This document shows positions 1 through 9,594 of a DNA stretch of 64,000 nucleotides, piece after piece. The stretch is from Vibrio sp. J1-1 (lineage in GTDB: Bacteria; Pseudomonadota; Gammaproteobacteria; Enterobacterales; Vibrionaceae): the NCBI RefSeq assembly GCF_021728395.1, contig NZ_JAKKCM010000003.1:186001-250000 (forward strand), in the 5' to 3' direction. Position 1 is the stretch's first letter; every line of letters starts with the position of its first letter. The notes beneath the pieces are model-generated. The model searched no databases. It saw only the letters and a list, made by a program, of their open reading frames with translations, and was not told the origin of the DNA. Both the position numbers and the translations under genes were made by a program.

Positions 1-67
1 AGAAGAAAGACAAAGCCATGTTTTCGATGAAAATCGATTTAACTAACAGACTAATGTAATGTTCCAT
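1..67 (-). CDS. nqrE: Na+-NQR subunit E, N-terminal fragment
   Basis: This is the start of the NqrE membrane subunit of the Na+-translocating NADH:quinone reductase, cut by the window edge. The ATG at 65-67 opens a frame beginning MEHYISLLVKSIFIENMALS, which is the typical NqrE N-terminus; only 22 codons are present. It begins 7 bp after the nqrD stop, so it continues the nqr operon. NqrE and NqrD are homologous inner-membrane subunits that line the ion path and share an iron-sulfur centre. Confidence 0.9.
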   Translation of the reverse strand, partial: MEHYISLLVKSIFIENMALSFF

Positions 68-74
68 GACGTCC

Positions 75-707
75 TTACTCCTTCGCTTCTACTTGTTCTG
101 GTTTCAGAATACGGATTACCCAGATAAGGAAGCCGATTAGGAAGAATGCTGATGGCGCTAGAAGCATCAAGCCGTTTGGCTGGTACCAACCACCGTTGCT
201 CACTAGAGGTAGGACTTCCATACCAAATAGTTTGCCTGAACCGAATAGCTCACGGAAGAAGCCAACAGTGATAAGAACGAAACCGTAACCAAGGCCGTTA
301 CCGATACCATCGATAAGAGATGGAATTGGCGCAGATTTCATTGCGAATGCTTCAGCACGACCCATTACGATACAGTTCGTGATGATAAGACCTACGAATA
401 CCGATAGCTGTTTAGAGATATCGTATAGGTAAGCTTTAAGCACCTGGTCTACCACGATTACTAGCGATGCGATGATTGCCATCTGAACGATGATACGTAC
501 GCTGTTAGGAATGTGGTTACGGATTAGAGATACCGAGAAGTTAGACAGAGCAGTTACAAACGTTACTGCCAGCGTCATAACAAACGCAGTCTCTAGCTTA
601 GTTGTTACTGCAAGCGCAGAACATACACCAAGAACCTGTAGCGCGATTGGGTTGTTATCCAATACCGGCGCTAGAATGCTCTTTTTAACATTTTGTGCAC
701 TAGACAT
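75..707 (-). CDS. nqrD: Na+-NQR subunit D
   Basis: NqrD is an integral inner-membrane subunit of the sodium-pumping NADH:quinone oxidoreductase, the main respiratory Na+ pump of vibrios. The 210-residue product is a string of hydrophobic helices; the segment near residues 107-125 ([16 protein letters not shown]) carries the conserved cysteine-bearing NqrD/NqrE signature. The length is normal for the family. The start ATG overlaps the nqrC stop by one base (TAATG), which indicates translational coupling, and nqrE follows after 7 bp. It is transcribed as part of nqrABCDEF from upstream of nqrA. No anomalies were seen. Confidence 0.97.
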   Translation of the reverse strand: MSSAQNVKKSILAPVLDNNPIALQVLGVCSALAVTTKLETAFVMTLAVTFVTALSNFSVSLIRNHIPNSVRIIVQMAIIASLVIVVDQVLKAYLYDISKQLSVFVGLIITNCIVMGRAEAFAMKSAPIPSLIDGIGNGLGYGFVLITVGFFRELFGSGKLFGMEVLPLVSNGGWYQPNGLMLLAPSAFFLIGFLIWVIRILKPEQVEAKE

Positions 708-1492
708 TAGTTCAGACCTCCGTCACGAACTTTTGCTAGGAATGGACCAAAGCCCATATCGCCTAACCAGAAGTCAAATGTGTGTTGAACACCGTTACTA
801 GTTAGTGTCGCACCTGATAGGCCGTCAACACCGTGCTCAGAACCTGCTGGCGCACCACCTTTAACAACTTTGATAGCTGGTTTGTGGTTTTCGTCAAACA
901 GCTTCTTACCATCCCACTGAGCACGCCAAGATGGGTTTTCAACTTCACCACCAAGTCCAGGAGTTTCACCCTGCTCGTAGTAAGTCAAACCAGTCACAGT
1001 GTTACCATCGGTTGACACGGCAACAAAAGCGTACATCATCGACCAAAGCCCCTTACCGTGCATAGGCAAGATAACTTTTTGGACTTCATCTTGATCTTTA
1101 ACTAGGTAAACCACGGCGGTGTTAGCGCGGCGACGAATGTCAGCCTTATCTTCATCTGCAGATAAAGCGGTAGATAGGTCTGCTTTTTTAGCCGCTTCGC
1201 GCTGATCAAACTCAGCAGCGGTCGAGCCATTAGCAGCCGTTTCGACAAAATTACCCGTTTCTAGATCAACCAGACGTGGTTCAATGTATTGTGCAAATAG
1301 CTCAGGCACTTTCTTACCTGCAGCATCAATGCCCGCAACTTCAACGATCTTAGATTGCTTATCTAGTACAGCGTTAGCTTTTTGCTTATCGCGTAGACCT
1401 ACTGCTGCTGTTGATACGATGATTGAACAAACAAGGCTCAACCCGACAACAACACCCAGCGTCTTTTTAATGCTGTCGTTATTACTTGCCAT
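707..1492 (-). CDS. nqrC: Na+-NQR subunit C (covalent FMN)
   Basis: NqrC is an FMN-carrying subunit of Na+-NQR, anchored in the inner membrane by one N-terminal helix (about residues 10-32), with a large soluble domain that passes electrons between redox centres. The flavin-attachment motif SGAT is visible as [10 protein letters not shown], with the acceptor threonine near residue 229; FMN is linked there through a phosphoester bond installed by ApbE. The 261-residue length is normal. The gene begins 11 bases inside the end of nqrB and ends overlapping the nqrD start, as expected for a tightly coupled operon. Confidence 0.97.
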   Translation of the reverse strand: MASNNDSIKKTLGVVVGLSLVCSIIVSTAAVGLRDKQKANAVLDKQSKIVEVAGIDAAGKKVPELFAQYIEPRLVDLETGNFVETAANGSTAAEFDQREAAKKADLSTALSADEDKADIRRRANTAVVYLVKDQDEVQKVILPMHGKGLWSMMYAFVAVSTDGNTVTGLTYYEQGETPGLGGEVENPSWRAQWDGKKLFDENHKPAIKVVKGGAPAGSEHGVDGLSGATLTSNGVQHTFDFWLGDMGFGPFLAKVRDGGLN

Positions 1493-2726
1493 AGCGTGCT
1501 TGTCTCCGCTTGATGTTCTTCTCGATAACTAAGTGGTCGAACAGAGGTGCAAACAGGTTCGCGAATAGAATCGCCAGCATCATACCTTCTGGGTACGCTG
1601 GGTTAACTACACGGATTAGAACACACATTACACCGATTAGAGCGCCGTACCACCACTTACCTTTGTTGGTAAATGAAGCAGATACAGGGTCTGTCGCCAT
1701 AAAGAACATACCGAATGCAAAACCACCTAGAACTAGGTGCCAGTGCCATGGCATGTTGAACATTGGGTTCGTCTCAGAACCGATCACGTTGAACAGCGTT
1801 GATGTCGCGATCATACCGATCATTACACCCGCAATGATGCGCCATGAAGCGATTCGCATGTACACGATCATCGCTGCACCAATCATCAGAGCAAGAGTCG
1901 ATACTTCACCAATTGAACCAGGGATGTTACCGATGAAAGCGTCCATCCAAGTGATAGGAGCACCAGAAACTGTGTTTACAAGAGCACCGTTACCACCTTG
2001 AGCCCATTGGCTAAGCGCAGTCGCACCAGAGAAACCGTCAGCGGCAGTCCAGACTAAGTCACCCGAGATTTGCGCTGGGTAAGCGAAGAATAGGAATGCA
2101 CGGCCTGCTAATGCAGGGTTTAGGAAGTTACGGCCTGTACCACCAAAGATCTCTTTCGCAACAACAACACCGAAGGTAATACCTAGCGCTGCTTGCCATA
2201 GAGGAAGTGTTGGTGGAACGATAAGTGCGAATAGAATAGAAGTTACAAAGAAACCTTCGTTAACTTCGTGCTTACGCACCATACAGAACAGTACTTCCCA
2301 GAAACCACCAACGATAAACACCGTTGCGTAGATAGGTAGGAAGTAAGTCGCACCAAGTAACATCTTACTGCCAACGCCTGCATCAGCGGAGATGGTCCCG
2401 CCAAACATTTCAGTTAGCCAGTAGTGCCAGTTGCCTGCTACTACTGCCGCTAGTTGGTCACCAGCGTGTAGGTGAGTCAGTGCTGCGATAGCTTGGCCAC
2501 CCGCGTTGTACATACCCCAGAACACTGCTGGGAATACCGCGAACCAAACCATGATCATGATACGTTTTAGGTCAACGCTATCACGAACGTGTGAGCTTTT
2601 CTTTGTTACTAGACCCGGCGTGTAGAAAACTGTCGCTACAGCTTCGTACAGGGCAAACCATTTTTCATGTTTACCGCCAGGCTCAAAGTGATGCTCGATG
2701 TCTTCAAGAAACTTTTTAAGAGCCAT
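1482..2726 (-). CDS. nqrB: Na+-NQR subunit B (covalent FMN, riboflavin)
   Basis: NqrB is the largest membrane subunit of Na+-NQR. It holds a covalently bound FMN and riboflavin and contributes to the sodium channel and the quinone site. The 414-residue protein starts [19 protein letters not shown] and has about ten hydrophobic helices. The flavin-linkage motif SGAT lies at residues 233-236, so the acceptor is Thr236, the same number known for V. cholerae NqrB. It starts 5 bp after nqrA and overlaps nqrC by 11 bp. No anomalies were seen. Confidence 0.97.
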   Translation of the reverse strand: MALKKFLEDIEHHFEPGGKHEKWFALYEAVATVFYTPGLVTKKSSHVRDSVDLKRIMIMVWFAVFPAVFWGMYNAGGQAIAALTHLHAGDQLAAVVAGNWHYWLTEMFGGTISADAGVGSKMLLGATYFLPIYATVFIVGGFWEVLFCMVRKHEVNEGFFVTSILFALIVPPTLPLWQAALGITFGVVVAKEIFGGTGRNFLNPALAGRAFLFFAYPAQISGDLVWTAADGFSGATALSQWAQGGNGALVNTVSGAPITWMDAFIGNIPGSIGEVSTLALMIGAAMIVYMRIASWRIIAGVMIGMIATSTLFNVIGSETNPMFNMPWHWHLVLGGFAFGMFFMATDPVSASFTNKGKWWYGALIGVMCVLIRVVNPAYPEGMMLAILFANLFAPLFDHLVIEKNIKRRQARYGK

Positions 2727-2731
2727 GAAAA

Positions 2732-4072
2732 TTACCCTTCCTTCTCGATCTTATCTAGGCATTCACGAAGTAGTTCACCGTACTCGTACTTACCTGGACA
2801 AACAAAGGTACACAATGCTACGTCGTCTTCGTCTAGCTCTAGAGCGCCAAGTGCCTGAGCACTGTCAGTGTCGCCCGCACATAGATCGCGAAGTAACAGA
2901 GTAGGTTCCATATCTAGAGGCATTACGCGTTCGTAGTTGCCGATTGGAACCATTGAACGATCACTACCATTCGTCGTCGTTGTCATGTTAAACAACTGAC
3001 CTTTGAACACGTGACCAAGGAATGAGCGAGTTACAGAGAACTTGTTCTTACCAGGCATGGCCCAGCCGAACAGCTCTTTTTCATAGCCTTCACGTAATAC
3101 TGAAACTTGTACGTGGTAACGGCCTAGGTATGCGTGAGGACCAGTTGCATGCGTACCAGTTAGTACAGAACCAGAAATCACACGAACTTCACCTGGCATT
3201 AACTCGTTGTCTGTTACGTCGTCTAGGCTAGCACCTAGTGTCGTACGAACTAAACGAGGATTATTTACTACTGGGCCAGCCAGAGAAATAACGCGGTCAG
3301 TGTAAAGTTCACCAGTGAGGAACAACTTACCGAACGCAATAACGTCTTGGTAGTTGATGCTCCACGCCACATTTTCTGCATTTACTGGGTATAGGAAATG
3401 CATGTGGGTGCCAGCAAGACCTGCTGGGTGAGGGCCATCGAAGACGTGTTCTTCAATGTTTGACTGGGAAGAGCGCGGCAGGCTAGTGCCAGATTTACAT
3501 ACGTAAACCTTGCCTTCTGTCAGGGCTGAAAGAATGTCTAGACCAGCAACGAATGCTTCTTGTTGCTCGTTAATTATCAACTCAGGGTTAGCTGCTAGTG
3601 GATTAGTATCCATTGCAGTTACGAAAATCGCCTTAGTTGATGACTCGATTGCTGGAACCTTGCTAAACGGACGAGTACGTAAAGCGGTCCATAGGCCAGA
3701 TTCAACCAGTTGAGTCTTGATCACTTCACGATCTAGACCTGAAAGTTGAGCGGCTTCGAACTTATCGAATGTCACCTGCTCTTCACCTGCCACTTCAATC
3801 ACTACAGATTGAAGGACACGTTTAGCGCCACGGTTAACTTCGATCACTTTACCGGCTGCTGGTGCAGTGAATTTAACGCCAGGGTTCTTCTTGTCTTCAA
3901 AAAGAACTTGCGCTTTTTTCACTTCATCACCAACGCGGACATGCATGGTTGGACGCATGCCAACGTACTCTTCGCCAAGCAAGGCGACTTTTTTGATGGT
4001 CTTACCATCATTAATCACCTGGGATGGAGTTCCTGCGATAGGAAGATCCAAGCCCTTCTTTATTGTAATCAT
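2732..4072 (-). CDS. nqrA: Na+-NQR subunit A
   Basis: NqrA is the peripheral cytoplasmic subunit of Na+-NQR, long associated with quinone or inhibitor binding, and the first gene of the operon. I set the start at the ATG at 4070-4072, giving a 446-residue protein beginning [14 protein letters not shown], the usual family N-terminus. The frame stays open for another 32 codons upstream, but that extension is hydrophobic and basic and unlike NqrA, so I treat it as leader. The N-terminal half shows the biotinyl/lipoyl-like fold segment ([20 protein letters not shown]). Transcription must start in the 470-bp gap upstream, which holds two inverted repeats. Confidence 0.97.
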   Translation of the reverse strand: MITIKKGLDLPIAGTPSQVINDGKTIKKVALLGEEYVGMRPTMHVRVGDEVKKAQVLFEDKKNPGVKFTAPAAGKVIEVNRGAKRVLQSVVIEVAGEEQVTFDKFEAAQLSGLDREVIKTQLVESGLWTALRTRPFSKVPAIESSTKAIFVTAMDTNPLAANPELIINEQQEAFVAGLDILSALTEGKVYVCKSGTSLPRSSQSNIEEHVFDGPHPAGLAGTHMHFLYPVNAENVAWSINYQDVIAFGKLFLTGELYTDRVISLAGPVVNNPRLVRTTLGASLDDVTDNELMPGEVRVISGSVLTGTHATGPHAYLGRYHVQVSVLREGYEKELFGWAMPGKNKFSVTRSFLGHVFKGQLFNMTTTTNGSDRSMVPIGNYERVMPLDMEPTLLLRDLCAGDTDSAQALGALELDEDDVALCTFVCPGKYEYGELLRECLDKIEKEG

Positions 4073-4190
4073 ACGCACTTGCACTACTTTTATCGGGAAA
4101 AAGATTCTTTTGATTGCGTAACTTTTAGACACGACATTAGTGTCCGGTTTCAGTGTTGTTTTAAACACTAAAATCGCAACATCCTATTAA

Positions 4191-4220
4191 AAATCTCGTT
4201 ACAGGAAATGGTCGAGATTT
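4191..4220 (-). promoter_or_regulatory. hairpin in the nqr leader
   Basis: There is a perfect 8-bp inverted repeat, AAATCTCG (4191-4198) and CGAGATTT (4213-4220), with a 14-base loop, about 120 bases upstream of the nqrA start. If transcription starts near the candidate promoter at 4288-4318, this hairpin lies in the mRNA leader. It has no U-run, so it is not a simple terminator. Its function is unknown. Confidence 0.4.
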
Positions 4221-4287
4221 CTCAGGTGCAATATTCTAGCATTTTTTAGGAACTTGATGCCATGACCAATCCAAAGAATAGAGCGGT

Positions 4288-4318
4288 TATTTAGGTGGAA
4301 TAAGGTCTAAAAGGTCAA
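4288..4318 (-). promoter_or_regulatory. candidate nqrA promoter
   Basis: On the minus strand TTGACC (4313-4318) could serve as a -35 element and TAAATA (4288-4293) as a -10, but the 19-bp spacing is long. The -35 hexamer sits inside one arm of an inverted repeat, GGTCAAAG (4313-4320) and CTTTGACC (4332-4339), which could be an operator. The remainder of 4340-4541 shows no gene. Confidence 0.3.
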
Positions 4319-4497
4319 AGAATACTCATAACTTTGACCAATCGCACAAATACAATATTCCACATATACCGTATGGTAAAACAACATTCACCGTCTGAAA
4401 CAATCTTTGATTTTCATTCATATGTTGAAACACTGTTAACGTAATTTCTTTAACCTAGCCTGCTCTAATCTGTAGCTTTACGCTTGATAAAACGAAA

Positions 4498-4519
4498 AAA
4501 GATGGCTTTCACCATCTTT
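4498..4519 (-). terminator. terminator of bolA
   Basis: Stem AAAGATGG/CCATCTTT with a 6-base loop lies 22 bp beyond the bolA stop. On the minus strand it is followed by a T-run (TTTTTTCG), the standard rho-independent form. Confidence 0.8.
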
Positions 4520-4541
4520 CTAAAATCTATTGTAAATGGCT

Positions 4542-4859
<318 letters not shown>

Positions 4860-5127
4860 TCATCGATTCGAATTTCCTAAGTATATACCCAACTCACCGT
4901 AACTTGCAGTATCCATAAATACAAACTCACACTGTTAAGCTATTAGTCTGAAAAATCAACTCCTAACCTCAATCAACGCAATAGGTTAAAACTCAGAGTT
5001 GAGTCGTGCCTGAACTTCTGAGTAACGCAAATGCAAGTAAACTCAAAATTTAACAGCTTTTTGTATCTACGCTTGCCATCATTTGCGACAATAATCCCTA
5101 GTTTATCGAATCAACCTACGTTTACTT

Positions 5128-6282
5128 ATGAAAACCGAATTGAACCTTCACGGCAGAAGCCTAACGCTTCATCGTTTCCCTTTACGCTCCAACGAAACAC
5201 TACAAGCTTGGGACGCTGGTGATGAATATCTGATTAATCATGTTGAGGAACTGGCGCTAGCCGATAATCAACATATTGTGGTAATCAATGACAGCTTTGG
5301 CGCGTTGGCTTGCTGGTTTTCTGAAAAACATCGTGTGACGTTGATGAGTGACTCCTTTATCTCTCATAAAGGCGCTCAGCAGAACCTTGAAATCAATCAA
5401 TGCAGAGAAGTGACGTTTCTTAGCACGATGGACGAGATACCAGCAGATGCTGATTTGGTTCTACTGCAACTTCCCAAAAGCAATCGTCACCTGACATGGA
5501 TACTCAGCCAGCTAAGAAAAGTGCTCCCTGAGTCATGCCCGATTATTGCCGTCAATAAAGTAAAAGAGATCCATACTTCGACGCTCAAACTTTTCGCAAA
5601 GTATTTAGGCGAAACGAAAACTTCCCTCGCCTGGAAAAAGCACCGTCTGGTTTTCTCCCAAGCTAATGCACAACCAATTGTCGACGTAGATCCTATTACT
5701 GCATGGAATGTAGATGGCGAGACCATTCAGCTCAAAAACCTGCCAAATGTATACTCAGGCGAAAGTTTAGACTTGGGTGCCCGATTTATGCTGCAGCATA
5801 TCCCTCAAGACCCTAATATCAGTCATATTGTCGATCTTGGGTGTGGTAACGGCGTACTCTCAGTGAAAGCTGGCCAGTTAAACCCAAATGCTCGCCTGAC
5901 TTGTGTCGATGAGAGCTTTATGGCACTGGAATCCGCTAAACAAAATTTGTTGGATAACTTAGGAGAAGGACGTGATATCCAATGCATCGCTAACAACTGC
6001 TTGGATGGCTTTGAACACGATAGCTGCTCTCTGATCATGTGCAACCCACCATTTCATCAGCAACAAACCATCACCGACCACATCGCCTGGCAGATGTTTT
6101 GTGATTCACAACAAGTGTTGAACAAAGGTGGTCGGTTACTTGTCATAGGAAATCGACACCTTGGCTACGATGCGAAGCTCAAACGTTTATTTGGTGCTAA
6201 CAATGTGAAACTTGTCGCGTCTAACAATAAGTTCGTGATTTTACAGGCAACAAAAAATCCTGCTAAATTAAACGCAAATTAA
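5128..6282 (+). CDS. rlmG: 23S rRNA m2G1835 methyltransferase RlmG
   Basis: RlmG uses S-adenosylmethionine to methylate N2 of G1835 in 23S rRNA. The 384-residue product has the two-domain layout of the family: an N-terminal degenerate methyltransferase-like domain (residues 1-185, including the family stretch LRKVLPESCPIIAVNKVKEIHTS) and a catalytic Rossmann domain with SAM motif VDLGCGNGVLSVKAG (about 237-251) and the base-binding motif CNPPFHQQ (about 306-313). Length matches E. coli RlmG (378). The chosen start gives MKTELNLHGRSLTLHRFP, which aligns with the family; the ribosome-binding site is weak. It is divergent from bolA across a 277-bp gap with no other gene. Confidence 0.95.
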   Translation: MKTELNLHGRSLTLHRFPLRSNETLQAWDAGDEYLINHVEELALADNQHIVVINDSFGALACWFSEKHRVTLMSDSFISHKGAQQNLEINQCREVTFLSTMDEIPADADLVLLQLPKSNRHLTWILSQLRKVLPESCPIIAVNKVKEIHTSTLKLFAKYLGETKTSLAWKKHRLVFSQANAQPIVDVDPITAWNVDGETIQLKNLPNVYSGESLDLGARFMLQHIPQDPNISHIVDLGCGNGVLSVKAGQLNPNARLTCVDESFMALESAKQNLLDNLGEGRDIQCIANNCLDGFEHDSCSLIMCNPPFHQQQTITDHIAWQMFCDSQQVLNKGGRLLVIGNRHLGYDAKLKRLFGANNVKLVASNNKFVILQATKNPAKLNAN

Positions 6283-6324
6283 TACAGCGCTTTACTGAGA
6301 AAAATATTTACAAGGAACAATCAA

Positions 6325-6894
6325 ATGAAGAAATTGGTACTCGCGGCTTCCGTTGCATTGCTGGCTGCTTGTTCAGCCCCACAACAGGTACAACTGAACC
6401 TGATGCCTGAAAGCACACTTAGCACCAATCCTATTGTACAAGGCAAAACCTACAGCTTAATCAGTAAAGATGTACGTGCCGCTCAATACGTTGCGTTGGT
6501 GGACAATGGTCGCTCGAATATCCTTCCTCTCCACGCGAAGCAGAACTTACGTATCACTCTGGAACAAGCTTTGGATCAACAGTTCTCATCTCAAGGTTTT
6601 CACTCAGATCTAAACAGTAACAATGTGATTGAGCTTAAAGTGCAGGAAGCCCTAGTGAACGTAAAGCATTCGGTAATGGACAAAGAAATGGATGCTAAAG
6701 TTGTTTTAGAAATTACCGCCGAAAACCCACAAGGGCGACTAGTGAAAACGTACACCGGCAGTGCAAAGCGTTCCGGTACTTTTAGTGCTTCAGATTCTGA
6801 TATTGAACAAACGTTAAATGATGTTATTGACCTGACTCTGAAAGAAATCGCCAACGATCCAGAACTTCGCAACTATATGCAGGAGCGATTCTAA
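6325..6894 (+). CDS. yajG: YajG family lipoprotein
   Basis: This is a predicted lipoprotein of the YajG family. The signal sequence MKKLVLAASVALLAACSA has a clear lipobox (LAAC), putting the lipidated cysteine at residue 16. The rest is soluble, with repeated beta-strand segments such as LRITLEQALDQQFSSQGF and KVVLEITAENPQGRLVKTYTGS. Its biochemical role is unknown; in E. coli yajG sits next to ampG and bolA, the same neighbourhood as here. The stop codon shares one base with the start of the downstream cyclophilin gene, so the two are cotranscribed. RBS AAGGA precedes the ATG. Confidence 0.93.
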   Translation: MKKLVLAASVALLAACSAPQQVQLNLMPESTLSTNPIVQGKTYSLISKDVRAAQYVALVDNGRSNILPLHAKQNLRITLEQALDQQFSSQGFHSDLNSNNVIELKVQEALVNVKHSVMDKEMDAKVVLEITAENPQGRLVKTYTGSAKRSGTFSASDSDIEQTLNDVIDLTLKEIANDPELRNYMQERF

Positions 6895-7439
6895 TGATAC
6901 GCAAAGCTATTCTTTCACTGGCACTACTCAGTTGTAGCGTTTGGGCCGGACCTAAGGTCTCGTTTGAAACAACACTAGGCTCATTTACGGTTGAGTTAAA
7001 TGAAGAGAAAGCGCCAATAACGGTGGCTAACTTCCTTAAATACGTCGAAGACGGCAGCTACGAAGGCACTATTTTCCACCGCGTGATACCGGGCTTTATG
7101 GCGCAAGGTGGCGGTTACAACCAAGAGATGCAGAAGGTTAATACCTATGAGCCAATCAAGAATGAAGGCAACAATGGCTTAAAAAACGACCAAGCGACCA
7201 TCGCGATGGCTCGAACCAATGCCCCTGATTCTGCAACTCGTCAATTCTACATTAACTTGGCGGATAACGACTTCCTCAACTATGCGGCTCGACCACCGGG
7301 TTATGCAGTCTTTGGGCTGGTTACCGAAGGCTTTGAAGTTATCCAAAACATGGCAAAACAGCCAACATCTTCATCGGGCCGAATGCGTGACGTACCAGAA
7401 ACTCAAATCGTCATCACTAAAGCAACATTACTCAAATAG
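6894..7439 (+). CDS. ppiA: periplasmic cyclophilin-type peptidyl-prolyl isomerase
   Basis: This enzyme catalyses cis/trans isomerisation of proline peptide bonds in exported proteins. A signal peptide (MIRKAILSLALLSCSVWA) is followed by a cyclophilin domain. The catalytic arginine motif FHRVIPGFMAQGG (about residues 61-73), the ATIAMARTNAPDSATRQFYINL block and YAVFGLVTEGFEV are all present. The 181-residue length and sequence resemble E. coli PpiA, so the symbol is given on similarity. The frame starts on the last base of the yajG stop (TAATG). A hairpin terminator follows at 7447-7473. Confidence 0.92.
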   Translation: MIRKAILSLALLSCSVWAGPKVSFETTLGSFTVELNEEKAPITVANFLKYVEDGSYEGTIFHRVIPGFMAQGGGYNQEMQKVNTYEPIKNEGNNGLKNDQATIAMARTNAPDSATRQFYINLADNDFLNYAARPPGYAVFGLVTEGFEVIQNMAKQPTSSSGRMRDVPETQIVITKATLLK

Positions 7440-7446
7440 CCATCAC

Positions 7447-7473
7447 AAACCCTTTGAATATTCGAAGGGTTTT
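7447..7473 (+). terminator. terminator after ppiA
   Basis: Inverted repeat AAACCCTTTGAAT/ATTCGAAGGGTTT (one wobble pair) ends in TTTTCTCTTTC. It separates ppiA from ampG, whose start is 34 bp further on. Confidence 0.7.
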
Positions 7474-7507
7474 CTCTTTCAACGGCGTCATTTTATTGGA
7501 TTAATCT

Positions 7508-8860
7508 ATGTCTTCATTACCTTCCATCACTTGGTTGGAAACGGTAAAAAGTTACCTCGATAAACGTTTGTTATGGGTCTTTATGCTGGGATGCTCAAGC
7601 GGTTTCCCATGGGTATTGATCGGCTCTAACATGTCTGGCTGGCTTAAAGATGCAGGCTTAACACTTTCTGCCATTGGTTATTTTGGTAGCGTCTTTGCCG
7701 TATACGCGATTAACTTTCTCTGGGCTCCGCTAGTAGACAGAGTCAAGCTCCCGTTGTTGTATCGTTTTCTTGGGCAGCGACGCAGTTGGATTTTCTTTTG
7801 TCAAAGCATCGTGCTTGTCGCCACCATACTCATTGCGGATGTAAACCCTGCCGATAATCTGGCTTTTGCGTCAGTTTTAGCCCTGTGTATTGCGACCGCA
7901 TCAGCAACGCAAGATATCGCCATCGACGCTTTTCGTATTGATACCTTTCCAAAATCTGAAGCATCTAAACTGCCGCAGGCGTCTGCAATGGCAGTCATTG
8001 GATGGTGGACTGGTTACTCGCTGCCTGGCTATTTAGCGTTTATTAATGCCGATAGTATCGGCTGGAATGGTGTTTACTACGGAATGGCGTTTATCGTTGT
8101 TATTTTAATGGTGTTTACGCTATTAGTCGGTGAGCCAAAAACACAACGTGATCAGTTGCAGTCTGAAGCAGAACAACGTCACAAAGAGGTGGTAGGTTCA
8201 AAAATTGTTGCATGGTTTACCGTGACCGTCGTCGAGCCATTTCTTGATTTCTTCAATCGAAACGGTGTACGTGTCGCGATAACCTTATTGTTATTCGTGT
8301 TCTTATTTAAAATTGGCGAAGCCTTCTTAGGCCGAATGTCGATTGCGTTCTACAAAGACATTGGCTTTAGTAATGAGCAAATTGGCTACTACTCTAAGTT
8401 AATCGGTTGGGGTGCGACGATATTCTTTACCTTGGTAGGCAGTATGTTCAACGTGAGGTTTGGTCTTGTCCGAGGCCTGATGGTTGGTGGTATTGCCATG
8501 TCGGCAAGCAACCTGATGTTTGCATGGATTGCTTCAGTGGGTCCTAATGAGCACCTGTATTTAGCCACCATTATTGTCGATAACTTTACTACAGCGTTCT
8601 CTACCGTGGCGTTTGTCTCTTTCTTAACCTTACTGACCGGGCAAGCATTTTCAGCGACCCAATATGCTTTACTGGCTTCTTTAGGTAACTTTGGACGAAC
8701 CACACTGGCATCGTTCAGTGGCGAGTTGGTCGATTATCTTAATGACTGGAGTACCTTCTTCATCCTGACTGCGGTTATGGTGATACCGAGCTTGATCATG
8801 CTGTACTCTCTACGCCACTACTTTGATGACCTGCTAGACAAAGCACGCTCTAAACACTAA
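7508..8860 (+). CDS. ampG: AmpG-type muropeptide permease
   Basis: This is a major facilitator superfamily transporter of the AmpG family, which imports anhydromuropeptides released from the cell wall into the cytoplasm for recycling and, where an AmpC/AmpR system exists, feeds beta-lactamase induction. The 450-residue product has 12 or more hydrophobic segments. Family hallmarks are GCSSGFPWVLIGSNMSGWLKD near the N-terminus, NFLWAPLVDR in the first cytoplasmic loop (about 70-80) and SATQDIAIDAFRID (about 135-148). The position beside yajG and bolA repeats E. coli synteny. A 9-bp stem hairpin follows the stop. Confidence 0.92.
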   Translation: MSSLPSITWLETVKSYLDKRLLWVFMLGCSSGFPWVLIGSNMSGWLKDAGLTLSAIGYFGSVFAVYAINFLWAPLVDRVKLPLLYRFLGQRRSWIFFCQSIVLVATILIADVNPADNLAFASVLALCIATASATQDIAIDAFRIDTFPKSEASKLPQASAMAVIGWWTGYSLPGYLAFINADSIGWNGVYYGMAFIVVILMVFTLLVGEPKTQRDQLQSEAEQRHKEVVGSKIVAWFTVTVVEPFLDFFNRNGVRVAITLLLFVFLFKIGEAFLGRMSIAFYKDIGFSNEQIGYYSKLIGWGATIFFTLVGSMFNVRFGLVRGLMVGGIAMSASNLMFAWIASVGPNEHLYLATIIVDNFTTAFSTVAFVSFLTLLTGQAFSATQYALLASLGNFGRTTLASFSGELVDYLNDWSTFFILTAVMVIPSLIMLYSLRHYFDDLLDKARSKH

Positions 8861-8877
8861 GTAATTAGTAAAAACAT

Positions 8878-8904
8878 AAGAACCACTGCAATACGGTGGT
8901 TCTT
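8878..8904. terminator. hairpin between convergent ampG and chrR
   Basis: AAGAACCAC/GTGGTTCTT, a 9-bp stem with a 9-base loop, sits between the ends of the two convergent genes. A-rich and T-containing flanks on both sides suggest a bidirectional terminator. Confidence 0.65.
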
Positions 8905-8934
8905 TGTAAGACAGCATTGTCATCAAGCTAAGAT

Positions 8935-9594
8935 TTAAGGGTAAAGGCCCTTACCAAACATATTGAAGATTCTTGCCACACCTTGGGTAAATATCATTGG
9001 CTCAGTCAAGACAGTAAGACACAAACAGTCTTCCCCAACTTTCGTATATGGGCTGTGCTTCACAGACGCATCGCGGATCATCAGATCCCCCTCTTCATAC
9101 TCACCATCCTCATCGCTAAAGCCGCCATGTAGAACCAAGGTTGACTCTGTGCCTTTGTGCGTATGTTGAGGTATTTGCACATCTTCACTGATATACATTA
9201 AATTTACTCTAACGTCTTCACCCAAATCAATTTGGGCACTATATACTTTGCCGCCATAGCTTCTCCATGATCCAACCAGATCAGAGAAACGGCTCAAAGT
9301 TTTGGGTAATTCAAAGCTTTTACCTGCCACGGACACTTTTGCTGAGTCTCTAATAATGACACTGTCTCGCATGGGAGGAGCAGTAACAATGTCATTAAAC
9401 ATTTCGTCGAATTCAGGCACGTAGACACAAGGAACATCACTGACGACATTAGCTTGCTCTGCTTCTACCCGATTGACGTAGTCTCGGCACTTGGAGCATG
9501 TTTCTAAGTGCGTAGCGACCACAAGACCAGAAACCGCATCAATGCTGCCCAAAGCATAAGCTTCTAGCAATTTGTTATCTGGATGATTGTTCAT
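8935..9594 (-). CDS. chrR: ChrR-type zinc anti-sigma factor with cupin domain
   Basis: ChrR is the anti-sigma factor of ECF group 11; in Rhodobacter sphaeroides it holds the sigma factor inactive until singlet oxygen or organic peroxide triggers its release. The N-terminal sigma-binding domain has zinc ligands His4, His29, Cys33 and Cys36 (H-x24-H-x3-C-x2-C), the same spacing as R. sphaeroides ChrR. The C-terminal cupin domain keeps the second metal site: His144, His146, Glu150 and His180, each offset by three from the R. sphaeroides positions. Both domains therefore look functional. The start ATG overlaps the sigma gene's stop by 4 bases (ATGA), which suits 1:1 production. It is the last gene of a four-gene operon. 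Confidence 0.93.
   Translation of the reverse strand: MNNHPDNKLLEAYALGSIDAVSGLVVATHLETCSKCRDYVNRVEAEQANVVSDVPCVYVPEFDEMFNDIVTAPPMRDSVIIRDSAKVSVAGKSFELPKTLSRFSDLVGSWRSYGGKVYSAQIDLGEDVRVNLMYISEDVQIPQHTHKGTESTLVLHGGFSDEDGEYEEGDLMIRDASVKHSPYTKVGEDCLCLTVLTEPMIFTQGVARIFNMFGKGLYP

Noticed and set aside
4073-4168. Upstream extension of nqrA by 32 codons
   Set aside because: The extension is unlike any NqrA N-terminus; the internal ATG gives the conserved MITIKKG start.
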